DNA of 64,000 nt from Monoplex corrugatus (GCA_030674185.1 CM060311.1:101316062-101380061); one strand, 5' to 3'; positions 1 through 12,344 are shown, numbered from the stretch's first letter. The notes: generated by a model from the sequence alone, not told the origin. Program-made: numbers and translations.

Positions 1-2425
1 TGGACAAAGTTCTGAAAGGTATTGGGATGCGGTGTCGGGAATGACTTGATAGTAAATACAAGCAGCTTTGTACTTGTGATAGTAAATACAAACAGCTTCG
101 TACTTGTGATAGTAAATACAAGCAGCTTCGTACTTGTGATAGTAAATACAAACAGCTTCGTACTTGTGATAGTAAATACAAACCGCTTCGTACTTGTGAT
201 AGTAAAACAAGCAGCTTTGTACTTGTGATAGTAAATACAAACAACTTTGTACTTGTGATAGTAAATACAAACAGCTTCGTACTTGTGATAGTAAATACAA
301 ACAGCTTCGTACTTGTGATAGTAAATACAAACAGCTTCGTACTTGTGATAGTAAATACAAACAGCTTCGTACTTGTGATAGTAAATACAAACAGCTTCGT
401 ACTTGTGATAGTAAATACAAACAGCTTCGTACTTGTGATAGTAAATACAAACCGCTTCGTACTTGTGATAGTAAAACAAGCAGCTTTGTACTTGTGATAG
501 TAAATACAAACAGCTTTGTACTTGTGATAGTAAATACAAACAGCTTTGTACTTGTGATAGTAAGGACAAGCAGCTTTGTACTTGTGATAGTAAGGACAAG
601 CAGCTTTGTACTTGTGATAATAAAGACAAACAGCTTTGTACTTGTGATAGTAAATACAAACAGCTTCGTACTTGTGATAGTAAATACAAACAGCTTTGTA
701 CTTGTGATAGTAAATACAAACACCTTCGTACTTGTGATAGTAAATACAAACAGCTTCGTACTTGTGATAGTAAATACAAACCGCTTCGTACTTGTGATAG
801 TAAAACAAGCAGCTTTGTACTTGTGATAGTAAATACAAACAGCTTTGTACTTGTGATAGTAAATACAAACAGCTTTGTACTTGTGATAGTAAGGACAAGC
901 AGCTTTGTACTTGTGATAGTAAGGACAAGCAGCTTTGTACTTGTGATAATAAAGACAAACAGCTTTGTACTTGTGATAGTAAATACAAACAGCTTCGTAC
1001 TTGTGATAGTAAATACAAACAGCTTTGTACTTGTGATAGTAAATACAAACACCTTCGTACTTGTGATAGTAAATACAAACAGCTTTGTACTTGTGATGGT
1101 AAGGACAAACAGCTTTGTACTTGTGATAGTAAATACAAACAGCTTTGTACTTGTGATAGTAAATACAAACAGCTTTGTGCTTGTGATAGTAAATACAAAC
1201 AGCTTTGTACTTGTGATAGTAAATACAAACAGCTTTGTACTTGTGATAGTAAATACAAACAGCTTCGTACTTGTGATAGTAAATACAAACAGCTTTGTAC
1301 TTGTGATAGTAAGGACAAACAGCTTTGTACTTGTGATAGTAAATACAAACAGCTTCGTACTTGTGATAGTAAATACAAACAGCTTTGTATATGTGATAGT
1401 AAATACAAACAGCTTCGTACTTGTGATAGTAAAACAAACAGCTTTGTACTTGTGATAGTAAGGACAAGCAGCTTTGTACTTGTGATAATAAATACAAACA
1501 GCTTCGTACTTGTGATAGTAAATACAAACAGCTTTGTACTTGTGATAGTAAATACAAACAGCTTTGTACTTGTGATAGTAAATACAAACAGCTTCGTACT
1601 TGTGATAGTAAATACAAACAGCTTTGTACTTGTGATAGTAAATACAAACAGCTTTGTACTTGTGATAGTAAATACAAACAGCTTCGTACTTGTGATAGTA
1701 AATACAAACAGCTTTGTACTTGTGATAGTAAATACAAACAGCTTCGTACTTGTGATAGTAAAACAAGCAGCTTTGTACTTGTGATAGTAAGGACAAACAG
1801 CTTTGTACTTGTGATAGTAAATACAAACAGCTTCGTACTTGTGATAGTAAATACAAACAGCTTCGTACTTGTGATAGTAAAACAAGCTGCTTTGTACTTG
1901 TGATAGTAAGGACAAGCAGCTTTGTACTTGTGATAATAAAGCAAATAGCTTTGTACTTGTGATAGTAAATACAAACAGCTTCGTACTTGTGATAGTAAAA
2001 CAAACAGCTTTGTACTTGTGATAGTAAGGACAAAGCAGCTTTGTACTTGTGATAATAAAGACAAACAGCTTTGTACTTGTGAGAGTAAGGACAAGCAGCT
2101 TGTATTTGTGATAGTAAAGACAAACAGCTTTGTACTTTGTGATAGTGAAGACAAGCAGCTTTGTACTTGTGATAGTAAATACAAGCAGCTTGTACTTGTG
2201 ATAGTAAATACAAGAAACTTTGTACTTGTGATAGTAAAGATAAGCAGCTTTTGTACTTGTAATAGTAAATACAAACAGCTCTGTGACTTGTGATAGTAAA
2301 TACTAACAGCTTTGTACTTGTGATAGTAAATACTAACAGTTTTGTACTTGTGATAATAAATACAAACATCTTGTACTTGTGATAGTAAAGACAAGCAGCT
2401 TTGTACTTATGATACTTGTCCAACT
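1..2425. repeat. 30-bp minisatellite (about 80 units)
   Basis: Head-to-tail 30-bp unit containing gctttgtacttgtgatagta, with a T/C variant in gcttTg/gcttCg and aaatac/aaggac variants. Occasional 29-bp units (near 201, 472, 801, 1428 and 1759) lack one base and shift the reading frame. This is why the array gives a chain of short open frames with a 10-residue period that overlap by 4 bp. The block at 473-763 is repeated almost exactly at 802-1092, a higher-order repeat of 329 bp. Units become irregular after about 2000. I see no sign that it is a gene. Confidence 0.97.
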
Positions 2426-2786
2426 TGTTCCTGACCAGAATTTTACGTGCTATGGGCTCATTGGGAAGACTGGGACCACACAATCAAGTCTCATCCACTT
2501 CAGGGATGTGTCACTGAAGGTGTTGCTGAAAACATCAGACCAACATCGCGGATGTCTGTATATCTCGGGCCTGGTTGACATTAGGATAGTAAGTGTGAGA
2601 GTACAGACCTGTTTGCAGTCTCAATTTCGGAACTTCATATCATCATGCTTATCGTCCTTATCTTCATCATCATCAACGTATTGAAACATCTGCCCCAGCT
2701 TCTGTGGCCATTAACTGGCGTACAAAATGGGACAAAAATAAAACAGGTAGCAAACACAAAGAATTATTTTGACTCTAATAATCATG
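2426..2786. other. Single-copy stretch, no gene seen
   Basis: About 360 bp between the minisatellite and a CATA microsatellite. A 101-codon open frame that starts in the array runs into it, but it has no recognisable domain and begins with repeat sequence. There is a short TCATCATC run near 2638-2672. Nothing else is supported. Confidence 0.5.
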
Positions 2787-2911
2787 CATACGTATATACA
2801 TACATACATACATACATACATACATACATACATACATACATACATACATAATATATGTACATATACATATATATATGTATATACATATATGTATATGTAT
2901 ATAATTATATA
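2787..2911. repeat. (CATA)n / (TA)n microsatellite
   Basis: A CATA tetranucleotide run (about 2798-2850) grades into TATA/TATG repeats that reach the left end of the Tc1 transposon. Similar tatacatatatatg sequence resumes right of the transposon at 4542-4563, so the transposon appears to have landed inside this microsatellite. Confidence 0.95.
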
Positions 2912-2939
2912 AGCTACGCACAAAAAGTTAAGGATCACT
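2912..2939 (+). repeat. Tc1 left terminal inverted repeat
   Basis: 28 bp, identical in inverted orientation to 4514-4541 and preceded by TA. In this family the inner part of the repeat is bound by the transposase N-terminal helix-turn-helix pair. Confidence 0.95.
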
Positions 2940-3153
2940 TGCACAAAAATTCATAACTTTCAAAATAAGAAAGCCAATGCGTTGAAGTTTGGCAAACATT
3001 TAATTCCATGCTTTAGTGATAACGATACACAATTGCCTTCAATTTCGAGCAATCGTTTGGTGTGTACATTTGATCAAAGTGGGTACGTATCGAAATTTGA
3101 TTTCCCAAAGTCATTGAAATCACAAGACAGGGCATTCTGATGCTCCCAAAAGT

Positions 3154-4180
3154 TCAGTAATGCGTGTAACCGCCATGGCTGTTCTGGCACTCGACGCAGC
3201 GAGTCCTCATCGAGTTGACCAGGTTGGTGAAGATCCTCTGTGGAAGCGCCTGCCACTCAGCTGCAGCATCTGGTAGAGGTGTTGGGCATCCCTGGGAGGG
3301 GAGTGGTTGCTCCTCACTTTGCGATCCAGCTCATCCCAGAGGTTCTCAATCGGGTTGAGATCGGGACTGCATGCTGGCCACTCCATTCTGTTGACTCCAG
3401 ACTGCTGCAGGAAGTCGTTGACCACCCTTGCCCTGTGGGGGCGAGCGTTGTCATCCTGGTAGACAGCCGTCGGTCCCATCTGCTGCAGTGTAGGCACAGC
3501 CAGCGGTCGAAGGATCTCATCCCGGTATCGGAGGCCAGTCAGGTTACCCTGTACATGATACAAGGGTGTTCTGTGGTGAAGGCTGAAGGCCCCCCAGACC
3601 ATTACAGAACCTCCACCAAAGGCCACCTTTTCTTGGACAGTGGTGTCAATAAAGCGTTGCCCTGGGCGCCTCCAGACCCTCAGTCGGCCGTCGTTGTGGT
3701 TCATGGTGAAGCGTGATTCATCACTGAACAGGACCTGGGACCATTGCTGACGTGTCCACCTCACGTGACGTCTGCAGAAGGCGCGGCGTGCTGCCCTATG
3801 GGCTGGAGTTAAGCGTGGCCGTACAGCTGGGCGACTAGAACGGAGGTTAAACCCATGAAGGCGGTTCCGTATGGTCTGCTGGCTGATGTTGATGTTAGTA
3901 GCCCCCTCAGCTGCCTTCGAATGATGCTGGAAGAGGCTGTTCTTGTCTGCAGGGCTTGTCGTTCAATGAGACGATCTTCACGTGGGTTTGTCTTCTTCGG
4001 TCGACCAGATCTGCGTCTTTCATGGACCCTCCCAGTAGCTGTGAAGCGTTGAATCAGTCTGACAATGACCGAGATGGATACCTGAAGTCGCCTGGCCACT
4101 TCTCGCTTGGGAACACCATCTTGGAACCATGCAACAGCTCGTCCCCTCTCAAACTCGCTCAATTTTCGTCGTGGAGGCAT
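3154..4180 (-). pseudogene. Tc1-type DD34E transposase, two frameshifts
   Basis: Transposase that would cut and paste the surrounding element. The start chosen is the ATG at 4180, giving MPPRRKLSEFERGRAV and an N-terminal helix-turn-helix with a GRPKK hook. The catalytic half (about 3207-3764) shows the three acids: D in VLFSDESRF, D in QDDNARPH and E in LNPIENLW. There are 34 residues between the last two, as in Tc1. One frameshift lies in a G run near 3901-3905 between the DNA-binding and catalytic parts; a second lies near 3258 just before the C-terminus, which ends GGYTHY at 3154. The reading continues in a new frame after each break, so these are single small indels (or sequence errors), not large deletions. 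As written, no functional transposase is made. A 158-codon plus-strand frame over the same region is its antisense shadow. Confidence 0.93.
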
Positions 4181-4513
4181 TGTCAGATCAGGCCTACTAC
4201 TGGTGGAATGTCTTCTTATAAAGCCAAGCAAGAGACAGCATCTCACACATAAACAGCAGTGCTTGCACGTGCATAATGGTTTTTCCATCTGGCTTGTGCA
4301 ATGTGTTCAGGCAGAACGGTCCAAAACAAGGTCCTTTTTCGCAAGTTTCCGCTTTTCCGTTTGCGGCCAAGCTCATAGTAGAGAATCACGTGCAATTTTC
4401 GCACTAACACAACATCGCCCACTTACAGCTGAACAAAAATTCATAACAATTTGGCTGGACTGAGAAATAAATAACAGTAGCGAACTGAGTTTATTACGCA
4501 CCTTTTTTCTCAT

Positions 4514-4541
4514 AGTGATCCTTAACTTTTTGTGCGTAGCT
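4514..4541 (-). repeat. Tc1 right terminal inverted repeat
   Basis: 28 bp, the exact inverted partner of 2912-2939 and followed by TA at 4542-4543. Confidence 0.95.
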
Positions 4542-4555
4542 TATATACATATATA

Positions 4556-4775
4556 TGTATATACTCCAGTATTCTGTGAGCTATATATTAGGACATAACT
4601 CACAGATGGCCACAATAATACATGTATACACTCCAGCATTCCTTAACCTATGTGCTTATATTAAGACATAACTCACCGATGGTCACAATGATACATACAG
4701 ACACTCCAGCATCCTGTAATCTGTATATTTCTATATTTAGACAGAACTCACAGATGGTCAAAATCATGCATATGC
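4556..4775. repeat. Tandem repeat, about 70 bp x 3
   Basis: Three diverged copies of a unit starting actccag(t/c)att and containing gacataactcacagatggtca begin near 4563, 4629 and 4702 (spacing 66 and 73 bp). Confidence 0.85.
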
Positions 4776-5097
4776 ACCAGGCCACAGAAATGCTAGATAT
4801 GCTTACATGTAAACTGTGCTTGTAATTTTGAAATGGTTTATCTAAAGACGAACAGATATATAATGTTGATGATCATGCACATCATACCGCTACCTCATTA
4901 GGTGATAGCATGAAAAAAAAAGATGGGAAAAGAGAAAAACAAAACACAAACGAAGTGCAAAACGAAAATGAAAAAAACACGTGCAGGACCCTGAAAAACA
5001 CAAATGAAAAGTAAATGATGGAAATGACAAGGGTTTCAGTGCATCTGAATATAATTAATTTTTCAGGTTCAATTTGTAAAGATGGCGTATAAATGCT
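4776..5097. other. AT-rich stretch, no gene seen
   Basis: Includes an A-rich part (4910-4980, aaaaaacacg-type). A 73-codon minus-strand frame here is low-complexity Phe/Ser and has no domain. Confidence 0.5.
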
Positions 5098-5505
5098 CTT
5101 CATCTGGTCTGTGTATCAGTCTGTTATTGGAACAACTTAGGCTACACTGTAGTGACATGTTTTATCTTCATCTGGTCTGTGTATCAGTCTGTTATTGGAA
5201 CAACTTAGGCTACACTTAGTGACATGTTTTATCTTCAGCTGGTCTGTGTATCAGTCTGTTATTGGAACAACCTAGGCTACACTGTAGTGACATGTTTTAT
5301 CTTCAGCTGGTCTGTGTATCAGTCTGTTATTGGAACAACCTAGGCTACACTGTAGTGACATGTTTAATCCATCTGGGTAGAACGCCAGTCTGTTAATTGA
5401 CGCACCAAAGCCAAAGTGCTCAGACATCAAGAAATATCTTCATCTGGTCTGTGTATCAGTCTGTTATTGGAACAACCTAGGCTACACTGTAGTGACATGT
5501 TTAAT
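5098..5505. repeat. 69-bp tandem repeat, five copies
   Basis: The unit contains ctggtctgtgtatcagtctg then ttattggaacaac and gtgacatgtttta. Four copies are contiguous (5099-5370). A fifth begins near 5441, after a 70-bp interruption that starts with a shortened unit. Confidence 0.93.
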
Positions 5506-5767
5506 CCATCTGAAGGAAAGAACGCCCACAGGTCTAGCTCCGAAATGACCGCACCATTGTGCCACACAAGTACGTCACGAACATCAAAGAAAACATAAGA
5601 CACAGTCCCCTATTACCCATTAATGTGATTCGACATCTCGAACACTCAAACACGATTAACCCATCTTAGATAAGCTACCGGTTATCAAATTGATCAATTA
5701 TTCAATAAATAAACGCCACCGCATATAACCACAATCATGTACTGCGAGTCACTGTGAACATTCGTCA
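5506..5767. other. Spacer, no gene seen
   Basis: About 260 bp between two tandem arrays; no open frame or motif that I recognise. Confidence 0.5.
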
Positions 5768-5770
5768 TTA

Positions 5771-5801
<31 letters not shown>

Positions 5802-5887
5802 TTCTCCCTCTCTCTCCTCTCTCTCTCTGTATGTGTGAGTGTGTGTGTGTGTGTGAGTGTGTGTGTGTGTGTGTGGTGTGTGTGTGT

Positions 5888-5948
<61 letters not shown>
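5768..5948. repeat. (CT)n followed by (GT)n microsatellite
   Basis: A run of tctctctc interrupted by ttt/ccc (5769-5829), then gtgtgt with gtgag and gtggtg interruptions to 5948. It gives long Ser/Leu and Cys/Val reading frames that are not genes. Confidence 0.98.
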
Positions 5949-5951
<3 letters not shown>

Positions 5952-7600
5952 CACTTTGTTATTTGTCATTATGATGTTTATGAACACTTTATTATTTGTC
6001 ATTATGATGTTTATGAACAGTTTGTTATTTGTCATTATGATGTTTGTGAACACTTTATTATTTATCATTATGATGTTTGTGAACAGTTTGTTATTTGTCA
6101 TTATGTTTGTGAACAGTTTGTTATTTGTCATTATGATGTTTGTGAACACTTTATTATTTATCATTATGATGTTTGTGAACACTTTATTATTTATCATTAT
6201 GATGTTTGTGAACATTTGTTATTTGTCATTATGATGTTTGTGAACACTTTATTATTTATCATTATGATGTTTGTGAACAGTTTGTTATTTGTCATTATGA
6301 TGTTTGTGAACACTTTATTATTTATCATTATGATGTTTATGAACACTTTATTATTTATCATTATGATGTTTGTGAACACTTTATTATTTATCATTATGAT
6401 GTTTGTGAACACTTTATTATTTATCATTATGATGTTTGTGAACACTTTGCTATTTATCATTATGATGTTTGTGAACAATAATTTTTATATTATGATGTTT
6501 GTGAACACTTTATTATTATCATTATGATGTTTGTGAACACTTTATTATTTATCATTATGATGTTTGTGAACACTTTATTATTTATCATTATGATGTTTGT
6601 GAACAGTTTATTATTTATCATTATGATGTTTGTGAACACTTTTTTATTTATCATTATGATGTTTGTGAACACTTTATATTTATCATTATGATGTTTGTGA
6701 ACACTTTATTATTTATCATTATGATGTTTGTGAACACTTTATTATTTATCATATGATGTTGACATTATATTTCTATGATGTTGGAACATTTGTTATTTTC
6801 ATATGATGTTTGTGAACACTTTGTTATTTGTCATATGATGTTTGTGAACACTTTATTATTTATCATTATGATGTTTGTGAACACTTTTTATTTTCATTAT
6901 GATGTTTGTGAACACTTTATTATTTATCATTATGATGTTTGTGAACACTTTGTTATTTGTCATTATGATGTTTGTGAACACTTTGTTATTTTCATATGAT
7001 GTTTGTGAACACTTTGTTATTTGTCATTATGATGTTTGTGAACACTTTATTATTTATCATTATGATGTTTGTGAACATTTGTTATTTGTCATTATGATGT
7101 TTGTGAACACTTTATTATTTATCATTATGATGTTTGTGAACACTTTATTATTTATCATTATGATTTGTGAAGTTGTTTTTATTGTCATTATGATGTTTGT
7201 GAAGAGTTTGTTATTTGTCATTATGATGTTTGTGAACACAAATTTTAATTTATTATCATTATGATGTTTGTGAACACTTTGTTATTTGTCATTATGATGT
7301 TTGTGAAGAGTTTATTATTTATCATTATGATGTTTGTGAAGAGTTTGTTATTTGTCATTATGATGTTTGTGAACACTTTATCATGTATTATTATGATGTT
7401 TGTGAACACTTTGTTATTTGTCATTATGATGTTTGTGAACACTTTATTATTTATCATTATGATGTTTGTGAAGAGTTTGTTATTTGTCATTATGTTTGTG
7501 AAGAGTTCGTTATTTGTCATTATGATGTTTGTGAACAGTTTGTTATTTGTCATAATGATGTTTGTGAACAGTTTGTTATTTGTCATAATTATGTTTATGA
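5949..7600. repeat. 33-bp minisatellite (about 50 units)
   Basis: Unit gatgtttgtgaacactttat followed by tatttatcattat. Because 33 is a multiple of three, both strands carry long frames with an 11-residue period (MMFVNTLLFII on plus, MINNKVFTNII on minus). Variants include gaaCACttt/gaaCAGttt/gaaGAGttt and atTTATc/atTTGTc. Single-base losses around 6460-6530 and 6660-6860 break the frames. The edge decays gradually to about 7720. Confidence 0.97.
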
Positions 7601-7861
7601 AGACGTTGATGGTGTGTCATCAAGTTTGAGAAGATTTGACGATTTGAGTCGTAATGTTTGTAGACACTTTGACGATATGTTGTTATGTTTTAGAACACCA
7701 GAAGATTGGCAGTAATAATGTTTGAAAACACTCTATGATTTGGCGTAATAATGCTTGATTGTTTGCCGAGGTTTTATGTATATTGAGAATGAAAATAGTA
7801 ACAGTCTATACACGACGAGAAGTTGTACAACCTTGTTTGTCTTTATTCTGTCTTCATTCTT

Positions 7862-8575
7862 ATCTATTCACGTGTACCATCATGGGTGTCATGGACAGAA
7901 AACAGTTACAGTCAGTAACAAAGTGGAAGGTCTCGGTGTCATGGAGAAAGAGTTACCAATCAGTAACAAACTGAAGGTCATGGGTGTCATGGACAGAAAC
8001 AGTTACCATCAGTAACAAACTGAAAGGTCTGGGTGTCATGGGGAGAAAGAGTTACCAGTCAGCAGCAAAGTGGAAGGTCTGGGTGTCATGGACAGAAACA
8101 GTTACCAATCAGTAACAAAGTGGAAGATCTGGGTGTCATGGACAGAAACAGTTACCAGTCAGCAGCAAAGTGGAAGTCTGGGTGTCATGGACAGAAACAA
8201 TTACCAATCAGTAACAAAGTGGAAGGTCTGGGTGTCATGGACAGAAACAGTTACCAATCAGTAACAAAGTGGAAGGTCTGGGTGTCATGGACAGAAACAG
8301 TTACCAATCAGTAACAAAGTGGAAGGTCTGGGTGTCATGGACAGAAACAGTTACCATCAGACAAAGTGGAAGGTCTGGGGTCATGGACAGAAACAGTTAC
8401 CAATCAGTAACAAAGTGGAAGGTCTGGGTGTCATGGACAGAAACAGTTACCAATCAGTAACAAACTGGAAGGTCTGGGTGTCATGGACAGAAACAGTTAC
8501 CAGTCAGTAACAAACTGAAAGGTCTGGGTGTCATGGGGAGAAACAGTTACCAGTCAGTAACAAATTGGAAGGCCT
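7862..8575. repeat. 50-bp minisatellite (about 14 units)
   Basis: The unit contains ggtctgggtgtcatggacag, aaacagttaccaatcag and taacaaagtggaa. Several units carry small deletions. The period is not a multiple of three, so the short frames it produces are staggered by one unit. Confidence 0.96.
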
Positions 8576-9769
8576 GAAGTGGACAAATACTGTGTAACGT
8601 TACGCTAAAACGACAGATACAAAACAGAAACAGAAAAGACACGTGCACGGAAAGATATGACCTGTATGAACCGTCATTTAAAACCGATTTCCAAGATTGT
8701 TCATGCAAGAAAACAGATTGACATATGGGTGTTTCGAGCCCATGAGATAATTACTCACGAATTAAAAAAGACAACTTTTTTCTGACATTTAAGTCTGAAG
8801 CAATAAAAATTTGTTACTGAGATTGTCTAATACGTCGATCTCAACCGTTACATCTTTTCAAGAGATCTTCGTCCCGTACAAGAATGTTGTTTGCTGAACC
8901 AAACTGTGATGTGTATCCTGTTATCATGTAGTGCAAGTGAAGAAATGGAGAAAAGGCTTCATTGACACTGACATGGATAATAAACACAATTATAGTAGAT
9001 GATAACACTTGACATTAACATTTCATTTTCAGATATAAAAATTGTTTCAAAAAAGGAGCATGTTGTCATAGTATTTTTGGGAACAGACAAACACACGGCA
9101 TAATTGTTTGAAGAAAAATAGGCTGGAATATAGAAAAGACATAAACTTAAAACGTATACAGAATGAAGAAACAGCGTTGATATTAGAAGAACAACTTTAA
9201 TTACACGGAGAAAAATTAAAAAAGATTGTCAGAGATTCAACGGACCGGTAATGAGTCCTAAACGACTTCGTGAGTAAGAAGTTCAAGTACAAAGTACAAA
9301 GTGGCTGGACAGAGAAGAGACAGAGAACATGTACACTTAGAAGATATAAATGTCACAGTCAGAAACTGATATGGGTTTGAAGGGACTGTTGTGAAGAAGA
9401 TGACACTTTTGGTTTGACAAGGAAATACGTTTTACACAGTCTCCAAGTAATTATTCGTTGATAATGGAACAAGCCCACGACGATATCTCGTTTGCTCAGA
9501 AAGGTTAACATGAACTATTTTTCAAGAAATCACATGAAAACGAAAAAGAAACTGATGAAGAACTTGAGTCCATTCTTCTGGCAAAGGCCTAGCAGTGACA
9601 TAGACAGTTGTGACAATTATTTTGACGAGTGTCAGAAATGTAAAGTACACACGCACAACTCCCCCCCCCCCCCCCCCCACAACTCTCACAGAGGATGCTT
9701 TTTGTGGATATACTCTTCGAATAAAGGTAGATGACGTTATCTGGATCAGCGTAACCACCCAGGCTTAAA
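8576..9769. other. AT-rich non-coding stretch
   Basis: About 1.2 kb with stop codons in every frame and no domain I recognise. It contains an 18-base C homopolymer at 9661-9678. An 80-codon plus frame at 9492-9734 spans that homopolymer and has no supporting feature. Confidence 0.6.
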
Positions 9770-10655
9770 CGTCGAAGATCTTGTACATGTCGTCCAGGCC
9801 ATCTATGAACACGCCAACAGCGCAGTTCTTCTGAACAATCAGCTAGGAGAGTTCTTCTGCAAAACCACTTACGACTGACCGTAATAGTTACTCTCTCCTG
9901 CTCTATTCAATGTTTTTGTGGAAAGAATCATGCAGAAGATCCTTTATGACCACCACATGTCCATAGTTGGTCAGCCCACCTGCAATCTTTGTTTCGCAGA
10001 TAATAGAGACATGATGGGGTCAGCAACGACGGACTGTAAGAGCAGACCGCCAGACTGGATGCAATCGCCATTACGTACAGCATGAAAGTCAGCACAGAGA
10101 GGTCCAAGGTTTTATTGAACAGCGTAAACAACAGCCGTGCTAACATCAGCATAAACGATGAGTCTTTAGCTAAGTGCCCAACATCAAATATTTGGCAGTT
10201 GCCCTATCTCAGGATGATCCTGCACAAACAAAATGTGCGTTAACATCGCCATAGCCACTGCACTGATGGCCACACACAGTGGGGTCTGGCAGAGCAACAT
10301 GGACTTCCCCACTAAGTACAGACTCTTCACATCTCTGCTGCTGTCCACCCTGCTGCGTGGGTGGGCATCATGGGCATTGCTGGCAGATGAAACAATAAAC
10401 GAACAGATAAACAAATAAACAAAACAAAAAGGAACCAAAATAGTAATTCAGCCCTTGAAACAAAATTCCTGAGGAAGCTATTCCACATCTCCTACATGAA
10501 GCACAAGACCAGTGAGTATGTCAGGAGCCAGGTCGAGATCCTTGCTGGATCCCAGGAACTTCTCAGGTTCACTCATGTCACACAGCACGACAGCCTATGC
10601 ACGACCATCATGCAGGGCACTGCCCACGGAGAGGACAGACAAGGTGGACAAGACA
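9770..10655 (+). pseudogene. LINE reverse-transcriptase relic
   Basis: Translating the plus strand in shifting frames gives pieces of a LINE reverse transcriptase. AIYEHANSAVLLNNQLGEFF is followed by LLSPALFNVFVERIM (the usual QGCLLSPxLFN block), then NLCFADN, where the FADD catalytic box has become FADN. Further on come FLRKLFHISYMKHKTSEYVR and HVTQHDSLCTTIMQGT, the C-terminal HxTRHDSLxKTIxQGT block. Many stops and frameshifts separate them, so it is an old dead copy. The homology runs directly into the 28-bp minisatellite at about 10655, which may have grown from or next to the 3' end of this relic. Confidence 0.8.
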
Positions 10656-11872
10656 ACAACTTGTCTGACAACGTGACAAGAGAACAACTTGTCTGACAAC
10701 GTACAAGACAACAACTTGTCTGACAACGTGACATGAGAACAACTTGTCTGACAACGTGACATGAGAACAACTTGTCTGACAACGTGACAAGACAACACTT
10801 GTCTGACAACGTGACAAGACAACAACTTGTCTGACAACGTGACATGAGAACAACTTGTCTGACAACGTGACATGAGAACAACTTGTCTGACAACGTGACA
10901 TGAGAACAACTTGTCTGACAACGTGACAAGACAACAACTTGTCTGACAACGTGACAAGACAACAACTTGTCTGACAACGTGACATGAGAACAACTTGTCT
11001 GACAACGTGACATGAGAACAACTTGTCTGACAACGTGACAAGACAACAACTTGTCTGACAACGTGACATGAGAACAACTTGTCTGACAACGTGACAAGAC
11101 AACACTTGTCTGACAACGTGACAAGACAACAACTTGTCTGACAACGTGACATGACAACAACTTGTCTGACAACGTGACATGAGAACAACTTGTCTGACAA
11201 CGTGACATGAGAACAACTTGTCTGACAACGTGACATGAGAACAACTTGTCTGACAACGTGACATGAGAACAACTTGTCTGACAACGTGACATGAGAACAA
11301 CTTGTCTGACAACGTGACATGAGAACAACTTGTCTGACAACGTGACATGAGAACAATTTGTCTGACAACGTGACATGAGAACAACTTGTCTGACAACGTG
11401 ACATGAGAACAACTTGTCTGACAACGTGACATGAGAACAACTTGTCTGACAACGTGACATGAGAACAACTTGTCTGACAACGTGACATGAGAACAACTTG
11501 TCTGACAACGTGACATGAGAACAACTTGTCTGACAACGTGACATGAGAACAACTTGTCTGACAACGTGACATGAGAACAACTTGTCTGACAACGTGACAT
11601 GAGAACAACTTGTCTGACAACGTGACATGAGAACAACTTGTCTGACAACGTGACATGAGAACAACTTGTCTGACAACGTGACATAACAACAACTTGTCTG
11701 ACAACGTGACATGAGAACAACTTGTCTGACAACGTGACATGAGAACAACTTGTCTGACAACGTGACATGAGAACAACTTGTCTGACAACGTGACATGAGA
11801 ACAACTTGTCTGACAACGTGACAAGACAACAACTTGTCTGACAACGTGACATGAGAACAACTTGTCTGAGAA
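10656..11872. repeat. 28-bp minisatellite (about 43 units)
   Basis: Unit aacttgtctgacaacgtgac followed by atgagaac, with atgag/aagac variants. Every unit holds the near-palindrome TTGTCTGACAA. The unit length is not a multiple of three and the minus-strand unit has no stop in any phase, so all three minus frames stay open for about 1.2 kb. They translate the same 28-residue cycle (LSDKLFSCHVVRQVVLMSRC...). These 414-478-codon frames are repeat artefacts. Confidence 0.97.
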
Positions 11873-12344
11873 CGTGAAAGAAGAGACAGATATAATTATG
11901 CCAGAACTTTGGATGCAGGCCACAGACAGACCATGACTCTGAAGCAGGAAGTCATCTTCCTTTGTCCTCAGGTTTCCCCAAAAAAGGCAGCAATCACGGA
12001 AAACGTAACGTATCAACCATCCAGGGTACATACATTATCCTGACTTGTCAAGTAATGAAAAAGTCCAGGCTGTGGTCGTGATAGTTATCGGAAAGACACG
12101 GTTGACCTTTAACGTTGATCTTTCTTAAGTAATTAATGGTTATAGCAGGCCTTTCCTGAAGACATAAGTTCGTTTCTGTTTGAGTTGTGACAGATGTATC
12201 GTCTGGTATCAGAAAGCTTTCCAGATATTTTTGAGCACTTTGATTTTATGCTTCAATTGTAAAGGATGAAAAAAAAAATTATTACCTGATATTATGACGG
12301 CAACACTCCTTAATTGACTCAGAGGAGGTCTGGCCCCCAGACGT
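11873..12344. other. Spacer, no gene seen
   Basis: About 470 bp between the 28-bp array and LINE fragment B1. No supported coding region. Confidence 0.5.

Larger units (their letters stand above)
2912..4541 (-). mobile_element. Tc1/mariner-superfamily DNA transposon
   Basis: A 1,630-bp element. Its first 28 bases (2912-2939, agctacgcacaaaaagttaa then ggatcact) are repeated perfectly and inverted at 4514-4541. It is flanked by TA on both sides (2910-2911 and 4542-4543), the target duplication of the Tc1/mariner superfamily. It holds one transposase gene on the minus strand, broken by two frameshifts. Short perfect inverted repeats, TA target and a DD34E transposase together make this a Tc1-type element. 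Perfect terminal repeats suggest a fairly recent insertion, or mobilisation in trans, because the gene itself is broken. Confidence 0.96.

Noticed and set aside
22..1784. Chain of overlapping open frames with a 10-residue period
   Set aside because: They follow the 30-bp minisatellite exactly and break wherever a 29-bp unit occurs; no start context, domain or composition of a real protein.
3240..3716. 158-codon plus-strand frame
   Set aside because: Antisense of the Tc1 transposase catalytic domain.
2943..4455. Direct repeat acaaaaattcataac near both Tc1 ends as subterminal binding sites
   Set aside because: Same orientation at both ends and only about 15 bp of A/T-rich sequence; could be chance.
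5694..7629. Long frames on both strands with an 11-residue period
   Set aside because: Translation of a 33-bp minisatellite plus GT/CT microsatellite.
9492..9734. 80-codon plus frame
   Set aside because: Spans an 18-base C homopolymer and has no domain.
10573..12031. Three minus-strand frames of 414-478 codons
   Set aside because: All three phases of the same 28-bp repeat are open, so none shows selection for one frame.
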